A stretch of 64,000 nt of DNA from Sequoia sempervirens (lineage: Eukaryota; Streptophyta; Pinopsida; Cupressales; Cupressaceae): contig VDFB02270651.1 of assembly GCA_007258455.2 (NCBI GenBank), forward strand, positions 492,770,571-492,834,570. Reading direction: 5' to 3'. Numbering within the stretch: position 1 is the stretch's first letter; every line of letters starts with the position of its first letter. Of the stretch, positions 11,785-22,649 are shown in pieces. A program made the position numbers and the translations under genes. Below the pieces are notes generated by a model, which was not told the DNA's origin, searched no databases, and saw only the letters and a list, made by a program, of their open reading frames with translations.

Positions 11785-13695
11785 GAAACAACCAACTTTG
11801 ACTCTATTTGCAATTCATTCCGTCAATGTTGGAGATGTCATTCCTTCTCTGATCCTTCAGCTTTTGTCCTTCAAAAAATTTGGTGGTGAGGAAGGGCAAG
11901 TTGAACAATACAAGGTTGTCTTGTCTGATGAACACCATATGAAAATAGGAACCCTGCCTTCCAATGCAATGATTTGTTATTTTCAAGTGGCTTGAAAATA
12001 GGGTCCCTTGTATGTTTAAGAGACTACATTTGTAGGAATGTCCAAGATTCAAGGTGGGTTGTGTTCTTTCTTGTCTACTTTTAAAAATTCTCTTTTCCCT
12101 TTGTATGTGCCTAATATAATGTGTCTAATATATTTTTTTGCTTCTTTTCCAAGGCCTTAATCATATTCAACTTAGTTTTGATTATGTTTGGTTATCAAAT
12201 CATTGGGACCCCTAGGTATCTATTCAAGCAGCAAGAGGAAAAGATGTTGGGGCCAAACTCGCCTTCTCCTTCTAAATGGACCCCTAAATTTGGTTTGCAG
12301 TTGTCCCCTAAAAAACAAAACAGCCCTCCAAATGTCATCCCTATTAAAGATTTACACATTTATCAAAATGTTTGGATAGTGAAAGGATGTGTAACACATA
12401 TTAGAGAGATGTACCATTTCCACAAACAAAGAGGTGAAGGCCAACTTTTTAGTTTTGACATTATAGATATGGAGGGGATAGAAATACGTGTTACTTGTTT
12501 TGATGATATTGTTGAACTGTATTATGGTCAAGTTGAGGTGGGTGCAACTTATTTAATATCAAGAGGATCGGTCAAGGAAGTAAATAAAAAATTCAATAAA
12601 TTAAATATTAACCTTGAAATTATTTTGGATGAAAAATCAACAATAAAACGGTGTGAAGATGAGATTTCCATGCCAAAAAAAATCTCTCCTTTTGTGCTAG
12701 TTAGTGACATAAGCAATTATAGTGATAATAGCCTAGTTGATATTATTGGCATTGTAGTGCATGTTGGGTACATTTCTACTTTTCATAGGAAAAATGGATC
12801 CAAAATAATTCGACGAACTATTAAACTATATGATATCTCTGCTTCGTTCATTGATGTTAATTTGTGGGGTCCAAGTTGGCTAGAAAAAGGTGATGTCTTG
12901 GAGAAAATGAATCTTTCTAGTGATATAGTGATAGTTGTTGTCTGAGGTGGTTGTGTAGGCTACTTTAATGGTAAAGTTATCAATACATCAACAGCAACAG
13001 TCCTTTAGATTAACCCTTCTATCCCTGAGGCAAACACTCTTATATCTAAGGGCCCAATCAAAGTAGAAAAAAATGTTTCATCTTCTTCTTCTCCACATAG
13101 GCTCCATCTTTCGAATGATAGAGTTACTATTGAATTCATCTTGAACAACTTCCTTGGCTTGCTAGAAACTATTGAGGCCATTTTTAAAGCAACCATTCAA
13201 ATTGCAAAAACTAAGTCTTTTTGTTATCCTACTTGCCCCTTGTTGGTTAATGGGAAATGCAAAACAAAATTGACACATCCTCATGTTGATGTTTGGTTTT
13301 GTGATCATTTCCAGATGGAAATCAAGGAATGCAACTATCACTATCTTTTGAAGTTAAAGTTGCAAGACCACTTAGGTAGCCTTTGGTCTATTGCTTTCGA
13401 TGAGGCTGCCACTAATTTACTGCAAATTCCAGCAAAAGAACTTTACATGTTGCAAGATAGCTCTGAGTCTACAACAGATTATGTTGTTGTTATTAAAGGC
13501 CTTGTTTGTAAAGCATGCATCTTTACTATCTTGATTAGAACAAATACTTACAATTTTGAGGATCAGCTTAAGACAACAATTGTGAAAGCAACAAAAGTTG
13601 ATTTCAAATCAGAGTGTAAATTTTTGCTTTTAGACATAGCAAAGATGTCTACCCCTACTACAGAAAAAGGCTCCACTAGTGAGCCAACACTCTAA
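11785..13695 (+). pseudogene. RPA1-like (replication protein A large subunit) pseudogene
   Basis: RPA1 is the large subunit of the trimer that coats single-stranded DNA through several OB folds. The N-terminal domain starts at 'TLTLFAIHSVNVGDV' (about 11790), and 'GSLVCLRDYICRNVQDS' (12001-12050) matches the end of that fold. A probable 100-bp GT-AG intron lies at 12054-12153, then 'ALIIFNLVLIMFGYQIIG'. DNA-binding domain A starts at about 12346 ('IPIKDLHIYQNVWIVK') with 'GEGQLFSFDI', domain B covers about 12690-12945, and domain C 13200-13690 with 'LKLKLQDHLGSLWSIAFDEA'. The zinc ribbon is incomplete: the final Cys of CxxC in 'WFCDHF' is Phe. Breaks are a frameshift near 11965, in-frame stops near 12943 and 13005, and a one-base mismatch in intron phase. 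The intron argues against a processed retrocopy. A Helitron-borne RPA1 is possible, but no Helitron ends or helicase were found. Confidence 0.85.
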
Positions 13696-14754
13696 CTACT
13701 CTTTTGTACTTTCCAACATTTATCCTAGTATTTCCTTTTTAATGCTCACTATGGGATGCTAATACTTCTGTTTTAGAAATATGAACATAATTTATTCCTA
13801 TGTTTAGATATATATATTTGCACATTCATTGACCTTCAATTCTTTTGATTTTAACATGATGTGTAGATTTTTTTTAGTTTGCATTGTTACTATGATTCTC
13901 GATTCATGTTAGATGGTGGAATTTTTAGCTCTTCTATGCGTATTCTAAATTCACTTCTTCCCTTTATAATCATTATATAGTAATATTATCTTCAATGGAA
14001 AACATATAACAATAGTCAAATGCTAAAAATGGTTAATGAAGAAATCTGTAAAGTACTTGTATATATATTTTTATATAAATTGCAATGTTAAAACCATGTT
14101 ATTCCTCTTGTGATCATTCATAGATATACATTTATATCCACATGTATACATATATATTTTAAGTTCACGTCTGCCATGTATTTCTATGCATATGTATGTT
14201 AAAATAATTAAATCATAATCTGCCAATTGATTGATTAGCCTGGACAAAAAGGTCAAATATAGATGTGCATCTAGCTCTAATAAATATAAAACTAAGATAG
14301 AGGTAAAATTATTTAGTACTTCATCGATCTATAAAACAATTCACCTGTCAATTCAAAATTCAAGTTACATTATTTGGCACTAAATATTATAGACAAATAG
14401 GGAAACTATAAAAGACCTATTAAAAAGACATTTACTATGTAATAGTTCCCTTGCCAATTCTAAATTCATAATTTTTTTGCAATCCTTATTGACCAATGAG
14501 CAACATTTAGGAACATCCTTTGTTGAACAGGTAAGATCCATGTCATCATTTAAAACCCCACGCAAGTCTTCTATATTTCTCTATAATATTTAGTGCCAAG
14601 TACATGGAGAATAGAACAGATGAAAAAATTACTAGCCCTAACCATATTTTTTTGACAAAAGAAAGAAAATTAAATTGCAATTGCTCATATGGTAATGAGT
14701 ATAACGCCAAAGATGAATAGAGATAACTACAAACAATAAACAAAGGGAAAAAAC

Positions 14755-14756
<2 letters not shown>

Positions 14757-14789
<33 letters not shown>

Positions 14790-15041
14790 TGTATGTATGT
14801 ATAAATATATGTATGTATATGTATATGTATGTATATGTATATGTATGTGTATGTATATATGTATATGTATATCTATATCTATATGTATATGTATATGTAT
14901 ATGTATATATATATGTATATGTATATATATATATATGTATTTGTATATGTATATGTATGTATATATATATATATATGTGTATATGTATGCATATGTATAT
15001 GTATATGTATGTGTATGTGTATGCATATGTATATGTATAAT
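14757..15041. repeat. (TATATG)n microsatellite
   Basis: About 285 bp of TATATG, TATG and TATA units. Five overlapping frames of Tyr/Met/Ile/Val or His/Ile/Thr composition open across it purely because the repeat lacks stop codons. Confidence 0.95.
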
Positions 15042-16034
15042 GTTGATCTATAGAATTCTCTTTTGAGCATTTTACTGTTTCATTGTTCCGTTATATTGCT
15101 TTCATAAATATATACTCTATTGTACATTGCATTTTTTAATTAATATATGATAACACCCCATGCAATTTGTGAGGCCTTGCCCAGGCCTGTTCACAACAAC
15201 GGTGGACTTTGTTCACCACGTGGGTTGGTGGTGGTGGAGTTGGTTTCCTCGCTCAATGGGTACAAAATGGTGGAAACCTACCATGCACCTTCATTGGTTG
15301 GCTAATTAGATGGTTTTACAAGTGTTGTCCTCTGCAATCTGTATTGTCTCCTCCCCCTATTGTTGTTGTAAGTTGTTTTTTTGTTGTCTTTTTTGCTATT
15401 CCATACACATCTAACCACAAATATATATTTTGATAGATTCAAATAAAATGTTTCTTTGCAGTAATATGATGTTGTCCTCGATGCAAGCATGGATGGACAA
15501 GGAGATATGAAGCCCATATGTGGAACAATTCATGACTAAAAGATGCCCATAGCTGTAAGAATAGTCAAGGTTTGTTTTATAAATTTATATTTTACTAACT
15601 TATACATTGACCCCTTTTTTTTCTATAGAGCTACATATCCTCCAGTAGATACCAAAGTTATACATTCACTCATTTTCTTTCTGCATTGCTAGATATGTTC
15701 CAGTACATAAGAAAATCAGGTATGTTTATAAATTTATTTGTATACATTGTATTCTTTCAAGCAAAATCTTTGCTATTTCTTTAATGTCTTCCCTTTAATG
15801 ATATCTTTGTATTTTATCTATGGAATTGGTTCTACTTTCAAACAAGAGCTCCTGTATATTCTCCTTTTCCTATATTTATGAACATTACAAATAGATTCCA
15901 TCAACTGTATGTGAAAATGAATGCTTTGAAACATACGCAGATACATATACGCATATATATATTGAAGACAAATAGAGTAATTGTATGAGAGGTATTGGAA
16001 TAACACTTATTTATTGCTAAATACTATACACAAC

Positions 16035-16235
16035 CATTAATATTCTGCATATCGAGGACACCAACTCCACCGCTGCTAGCTCACGTAATTACCAAGCCCC
16101 ATGTCACCACAAAAAAATTCTAGTCAAGTCCTCTCCAACCGGGGCATCCCCGGTGCCAGAAAATCCAATTCATGGCTGGGGTGACAAAAATCTCGATGGA
16201 AACTTCAAGCAAATTCTTGCATATGCTTGACTACA
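16035..16235 (-). repeat. Family R1 dispersed repeat, partial
   Basis: It carries the 'GAGGACACCAACTCCACC' block, a 'CATCCCCGGTGCCAGAAAAT' block and 'ATGGCTGGGGTGACAAAAAT'. The reverse complements of these occur in the same order in 2195-2370. The terminal 'CACAATGGCTCTTTCGACAA' block is absent here and appears separately at 16785. Confidence 0.55.
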
Positions 16236-16629
16236 ATAACCATGGTGTATTCTACACATTGCATTTATCCATGTCTCTAAAATTATCTTTTCAGCTTATG
16301 GGAAAAAATCTCTTTTATAGTTTCCCTTTTTGTCTATAATATTTAGTGTCAAACAATGTAGCTTGAATTTTGAATTTAAAAGTAAACTATTACATAGATT
16401 TCTTATCTTCTGTCAATATGTTTCATGATATAGAGAAATTGTAAAAGAAGTATTAGGTAAACATTTTAAGAATTAGATATAAAGGACAAATGTTTTGCCA
16501 AATCAATTATTTAAACCCACTTGTTTATGACAATACATATTTTCTCTATGTTATGGAAACAATTATATGATGAAATAATGTGTCCAAATTGCATATAACA
16601 CCACATACTTAATTGGAAATTTGAGCTAT

Positions 16630-17275
16630 ATTGCTTGGTATTCAAACTTATGGACAAATAATTTATACAAAATACCCATGTAAAATGACTTGCAAATTCC
16701 ATAGCACAATAGTTTTAAAACCCTCAAATCTGCTATAGAATAGACCCAAGGGCGATGATTCTTACAATAGTCTGATACCTAGCCAACACCACAATGGCTC
16801 TTTCGACAATGCAACTTAATCAATATATTTTCTTGTTGTAGAAAGGAAAAAAACAATGGCAATTAACATTTTATTATAACCTGAGCTTCAAACAAAATGA
16901 GGGAAAAAGAATATCATGCAACATATTGGTACAAGACAAGCAGTCTATGTAACAGTTGTAAGAGGTATTAGGATAATACTTAAGAATCAGATGTATGTCA
17001 TTCTTCAATGTTTTCCTAATAGTTCTTTTACAATTTACCTATATCTCTATAATATTTACTGATGTGAAAGTATAGTGCAAAATATGCATGAAAATATATT
17101 GATTCAGTTGCATTGCCAGAAGAGCTATTGTGGCATTATGAATATGTTACACATACTCCACAATTAAATGCTCTATTCTTAACAACATCTCAATGCACTA
17201 CATCATTGAATGCTATGGTTGTATTGTAGCAATTTTATCACCGCGTAGAAAATACTTATACATGCTATTTTAAAC
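16630..17275 (+). repeat. Direct duplication, unit 1
   Basis: This block aligns with 17755-18862 at an offset of about 1120 bp: 'TTGCTTGGTATTCAA' (16638 and 17759), the 'CCTCAAATCTGCTATAGAA' segment, the R1 block, 'AGACAAGCA.TCTATGTAAC' and 'GAATATGTTACACATACT' all recur in order. Unit 1 continues past the point where unit 2 is cut by the gypsy insertion, so it shows the sequence of the empty site. Confidence 0.75.
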
Positions 17276-17449
17276 TCTATTTAAAATCACAGTCTACATA
17301 AATGCAAATAAACATAGTATACAAATCTAAATTAATAATTTATGCAAAATATCCATATTAAATGACTTACTGATTCTACAGCAGAATAGTTTTAAAATCC
17401 TCCAATCTGGTAAAAAATGGAGCCAAAAGCGATGATTTTAACAATAGTC

Positions 17450-17735
17450 TGCTATCAAACCAACACCACAATGGCTCTTTCCACAATACAACTTAATCAA
17501 ATTATACTTTCTCACACTACAACATTGAATATTTCATTCACTTCATCCACCACTGTCATACAACAACGACAAGATGCATTAACCCTTGCATGAGCAAACA
17601 CTTACCATTTAGCTTCCATGTACCAAGGCCACCAACTCCACCATCGCCAGCCCATGTAAATACGAGGCTCCATATGCCATAAAAAAAACCCACTCAAGTC
17701 ACCGCCGACTGACACATCTCCGGCATTGGAAAACC
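17450..17735 (-). repeat. Family R1 dispersed repeat, long copy
   Basis: This is the longest minus-strand copy, with every block of 2240-2575 in reverse-complement order and ending with 'CATCTCCGGCATTGGAAAAC'. It lies between the two units of the 1.12-kb duplication. Confidence 0.65.
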
Positions 17736-17754
17736 CAGTTCTAGAAATTCACAC

Positions 17755-18241
17755 TTCATTGCTTGGTATTCAATAATATGGGAAAATCATCTATGCAAAA
17801 TACCCATGTAAAACAACTTCCAAATTTCAAAGCACAACAATTTTAAAACCCTCAAATCTGCTATAGAACAGATCTGAGGGTAATGATTCTTACAATATTC
17901 TGATACCAAACCAAGAGTGCAATGGCTCTTTCGACAATGCAACTTAATCAATATATTTTCTTGTCATACAAACAACAAAACAATGACAATTAACAGTTTG
18001 TTATAAGGAGGTTGAAATAGATCAGGGAAAAAGAATATCATGCAACATATTGGCACAAGACAAGCAATCTATGTAACAGTTGTAAGAGGTATTAGGATAA
18101 TACTTAAGAATCAGACGTATGTTCTTCAGTGATTTCCTAATAGTTCTTTTGCAAATTACCTGTTTCACTATAATATTTAGTGTTAAATAATGGAGCTCAT
18201 ATTTAGAATATATGCATGTATATATGTATATAGATATATGT

Positions 18242-18291
<50 letters not shown>

Positions 18292-18560
18292 GTATATATA
18301 TATACATATTGTATATAGATATATATATATATGTATATATATATGTATATGTATATATATATGTATATGTATATATATGTATGTATATGTATATATATGT
18401 ATGTATATGGATATGTATATATATATGGATATGTATATATATGTGTGTATATGCATATATGTATATATATGTATGTATATGTATATGTATATTTAGAATA
18501 TATGCATGTATAAATGTATATATATGTATGTATGTATATATATGTATGTATATATGTATG

Positions 18561-18591
<31 letters not shown>

Positions 18592-18862
18592 ATATATATA
18601 TAATCCTAGCATTGTGGTGCAATGGTGCAACAAGAACTAAATGCAATATTCGATGTTGCAGTGTGGGAAAGTATACTCCAAAATATGCAAGAAAATATAT
18701 TGGTTCAGTTGCATTGTCAGAAGAGCCATTGCAACATTATGAATATGTTACACATACTGCATGATAAAATGCTTTGTTCTTAACAACATATCAATGCTAC
18801 ATCATTGAATGTTATGGTTGTATTGTAGTGATTTTCTCACAACATAGAAAATACGTGTACAT
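17755..18862 (+). repeat. Direct duplication, unit 2
   Basis: This is the second copy of 16630-17275. It is longer because a roughly 400-bp (TATG)n tract has expanded inside it. It ends exactly where the gypsy 3' LTR begins, after 'AGAAAATACGTGTACAT'. Confidence 0.75.
18207..18602. repeat. (TATATG/TATG)n microsatellite, about 395 bp
   Basis: This is the longest simple-sequence tract in the window. It mixes pure (TA)n and TATG runs. Unit 1 of the surrounding duplication lacks it, so the expansion came after the duplication. Reading frames of 90-150 codons on both strands here are artefacts. Confidence 0.95.
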
Positions 18863-21800
18863 TGTAATGCCCCGTCTTAATAACCTAAGAACGTTGCAAT
18901 TGTGTAATAAAGGTGTAATAATTTTTTTTTTTAAGTATTAATATTAAGTTAATTAATTGCATACATTCTTAGGTTAAGCGACGTTACACTACTTTGAGTT
19001 TTCCATAAGTGACTTAAGTATTTCGCATTGCACATTTAATTAATAACATAAAGATAAACATTGCATAATAATAGATTTTCATTCATGTTAACATAATAAA
19101 GTACAAACATGTAATTCCATACATTGCATTTAACCACATATACAATACTCATCCATCTTGATGAGGTAGTTCAAATAATAGTTACATTTTACAAAAGATC
19201 ACCTCTTATACATTTGAGGGATGTTTCAAATACAAGCTTACAGTATACAAAGCCAAAATAAACATAGATCCAAGTGCAAGCTCTCCATCCACGAAGCTCT
19301 CGATGCCATGATCAAACTGGGGACCCAACGGAGTAAGGTGCACGTTCCACCCAACCATGTGGTACCCGTAGGTCCACCCCCCATGCTAGGAGATAGTAAT
19401 AAGGTTACCCAGACCTAATCTACTAACCCTAGACACTAGTACAAACAATCTAATGGTTACATTGCTTCCAGATTCTTGACAATTGAATTTACTACAAATA
19501 CAAGGTTAACTGTTATTCTAGGTGGAGTGTCATCACAACAATGCAAAGGTTACCCTAGTGTTTCTTCCTAGGTTCCGGCCCCCAATCCTTGGGTTACCCT
19601 GGTAACCTCTTACGAAACCCGGCCCCATTTGCATACTGTTGCGGAATCAAATGTCTTTTATAGGAACAAGACATTGATTTTCCATTCTAGGCCTTCTCAT
19701 CTTATACTCAAGACTATGGAAGCTCAAGAGTCATAAGAGAGGCATAAAATCTTGTTAAAATTTTTAAATCTAACTACTGTGTTATTTAATTTTCACTGAC
19801 TTACTTAACTATTTGTAAGTTACCCTGACACCACTTTGTGTGTCGGCCCTTACAAACAGCCACTCCCCTAAACATAACATGGGTTTCTAAGTTTTCATGA
19901 CTAGGGTTTACCAAGTGCACAAATTATGACTCACAATAACATATAATCCATAACAGTATCAAACACCATGTTTAACTCTTGTACAACCCAAGTCAATTTA
20001 AGAAATACTTTTGAAACAATAATACCCCACCATTCTACACAATTTATTCTGGAAGACTTGAACAATTATAACTTTCCTATTTTGTCCAGAAAACACAATA
20101 AAACAAATCAAGGAAATTAAATATCTATAATTCGGATATACTAAATCCTCTCAAGCAAAAGACTTAAAATATCAGAATTATTCATCTACAATTTAATTCA
20201 TTTTCCATTCAATACAAAAATCAGATCTACAATTTGCCCAATTTCCCAATCACATATCATATTGAAAATTATATAACTTCAAATAACAATTTATTCTATT
20301 ACAAATATCTAAATTATTCAAAATATCTAAATCTAGATATTTAATAATGAAATTCTTTTCAACTTATCATTTAAACAAATAATATATTTTTAAATTTAAT
20401 ATAAATAAATATATACATATATATATATATATACACATACATATACATATAATATATTAAGTATTTATAAATTTCGTCATTCATAATATATAAAAGAAAA
20501 TTGAATTAAATAACATATGTCAAATTCGCATTTTACATTTATATTAAATCGAATATATTAATAACCAAATGAAATTCGCAGTTTTTTTTTAACTTTGTTT
20601 TAATTTATAACAAAACAAAGGTAGGCTCCCACGGGCCTCCCTGTGGGAGGTCGCAGCCCTTCCAGGGCTGCGCCCAGCAGCCCTAAGGCTGCTGTGCGTA
20701 GCCTTGACAGCTGCGCCCAGGCTGCGGCATATGGGGAGGGTTTCGGCCCTCCCCTAAATCCCATATATTTTTTTTAAAACAAATTAAAAAAAACTACGGA
20801 TTTAAATTCGTCCGCCTTCTGGGATTTTTAATCCGAAATTTTTATAAATAAAATTCGCCAGTATGGTGATTTAACAGAAAATACCAGGCATGAAATATAA
20901 GATTTAGAAATCTACAGTATATATAATATATATATATAAATATATATATATACAATTTTTTTTTAACAGTAAAAGAATAAAAAATACAGTTATTATGTAA
21001 ATACACTCCACAAAATTTTCTATAGTAAATCTGGAAAATTTACTGTGATTTAAACAAATAATTTTTTTTCAGAATTTCTTATAGTAAAACTGGGAAATTA
21101 ATCCATTTAACTGTTTATTTATCAAAGCAATTTTTCAATCATTACTCAGCAAAATTCTTCACTAAAAAGTCATTTTCCCAAAAATTCATTTTCTTTTTCA
21201 TCAAAAACAGAGAGGTACAAATTCAAGAGAAAAATTTTACAGAAAGATTCCAAGATAATTCAAGAATTTACAATAAAGAAAATTCTTTTCAAAAGCATAC
21301 AACATAAAACACCAGGGAAATACCTGTGAATTGAAGATCTTGATTTTGGAGAGATTCTTGCCTGTAGAACGCAATCTTCCAAATCTTTCTTCAAAATACC
21401 AAATCCAATGAAAGCTTTGACAAACCACCAAGAATCCTTTGAAGGATCTTCCAATTCCAAAATCAACCAAAATAAAACAGAGAGATAACAACTTCTAAGA
21501 AGATTTCAATTTTTTTTAACACAGTAAGAGAATTTTTTTGCAAATATCTTCTGATAATTTCCCCGTGAGGAAATTGAATAGCCTCTGTAATTTCCCGAGA
21601 TCCACAATAACCTCCCGTAACAAATTTTTCAACAACCTCATAAAAGCACTTGCCCACTTGTCGAGAAGTTGCAAATATCTTCTCAACAACTTCTCAATAG
21701 TTTTTGCCCTTTTAATTTTGCATGCAAATTTCAATTTTACTTAATTTAAATTTTGAAAACCAATTTTCCATTCACATGCATTTTATTTTTATTTTATTTT

Positions 21801-22633
21801 ATTTTCTAACTTTCCGCAATTTAATTAATTTTCAAATGCAATATAAATTTCACACTTAATAATTTAATATAATTAATTTATTTATTTAATTAAAATAGTT
21901 TAATCTTTTTTAAGATCAACTATTTAACCAAATAAGCTAATTAATGAATTAAATTACTAAGCAAGTAATTTCTACTACATTTAAACATTAATTAAATATC
22001 AATAATTTAAAACACAATATTCCAACATTAAAATTAACCAAATTTACCTTTTCAAAACGATTTAACCAACAGAAAATAACAATACAACCTATGACTCTAA
22101 ACTAAAAACAAATAAAGTACTATGACCAAGATTAAAGACTAGGCTAGGGTAAACCAGACTACTATCTCCCGATCAACGTATCCGTTGAGTCTTGACATGC
22201 TCAGACCTGATTACACAGGTGGAGTTGGTGTCATGTACCTGCAAATCCTGCAACCAAGCAAATAACATGCATACAAATATATATATAGCATTAAACAGAC
22301 ACACCGTGCGGAGAAAATCACAGATATCGTAGGGCACTCGCAAGCAGGTGATGCGATTCCGTTCTCCACACCAATACAATCCACAGCAAAACTGACAAAA
22401 ATGAATAACTGTTAGTCGATCATAAACATGTACATAGCAATATCAATTGAAAATAACATCTACGCTAAATCATATCATGTCTGAAAACAATAATCATCAA
22501 TAAGTATCATCATGTCACAAAACAATCCACTATCACTCAAAACCAGCGATCACAATATCCAACAATACATCATAAGTCTAACAGTATGAAAGCATAGCAA
22601 CAGAAAGCAAAACATAAATGGAGGGGTACTACA
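18863..22633 (-). repeat. Gypsy 3' LTR, 3771 bp
   Basis: It runs from TGTAATGCC at 18863 (element 3' end) to ACTACA at 22633, directly beside the polypurine tract. It matches 27454-30425 along the length available. About 806 bp at its right side (21828-22633) have no counterpart because the other LTR is truncated by the gap. It contains AT-rich microsatellite at 20410-20460 and 20920-20955, a GC-rich hairpin cluster at 20623-20760, and a 65-codon frame also present in the other LTR that has no recognisable domain. Confidence 0.95.
20623..20760. repeat. GC-rich cluster of short hairpins inside the LTR
   Basis: Successive inverted repeats are CTCCCAC/GTGGGAG, CGCAGCCCT/AGGGCTGCG, CAGCAGCC/GGCTGCTG and GGGGAGGG/CCCTCCCC with short loops. 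The second copy lies at about 29219-29355 in the other LTR; the substitutions I could place (for example in the CTTCCAGG/CTGCCAGG loop) leave most stems intact. The surrounding LTR is very AT-rich. Confidence 0.8.
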
Positions 22634-22645
22634 TCCTCCCCCCCT
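22634..22645 (-). promoter_or_regulatory. Polypurine tract of the gypsy element
   Basis: On the minus strand this reads AGGGGGGGAGGA and is followed at once by the TG of the 3' LTR, the position expected for plus-strand DNA priming during reverse transcription. Confidence 0.9.
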
Positions 22646-22649
22646 AGGA

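Larger units (their letters stand above)
13700..18862. repeat. AT-rich repeat field with R1 copies, no gene
   Basis: This continues the vocabulary of 1-6.8 kb, including the ATAATATTTAGTGCC phrases at 14373, 14586 and 16337 and R1 fragments in both orientations. A weaker plus-strand R1 segment with 'GTGGTGGAGTTGGTTTCC' lies at about 15225-15255. No coding frame or RNA gene was recognised. Confidence 0.65.

Noticed and set aside
14754..15066. Reading frames of 60-100 codons rich in Tyr, Met, Ile or His, also at 3062-3424, 3665-4205 and 18022-18764
   Set aside because: They translate TATG/TATA microsatellites, open in several frames and on both strands, and have no protein-like composition.
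18200..18620. CRISPR-like regular repeats
   Set aside because: The repeats are simple tandem units without unique spacers, and the sequence is a plant nuclear genome.
19221..19418. 65-codon frame conserved in both gypsy LTRs (also 27812-28003)
   Set aside because: Both copies come from one recent retrotransposition, so conservation carries no evidence of coding. There is no recognisable domain.
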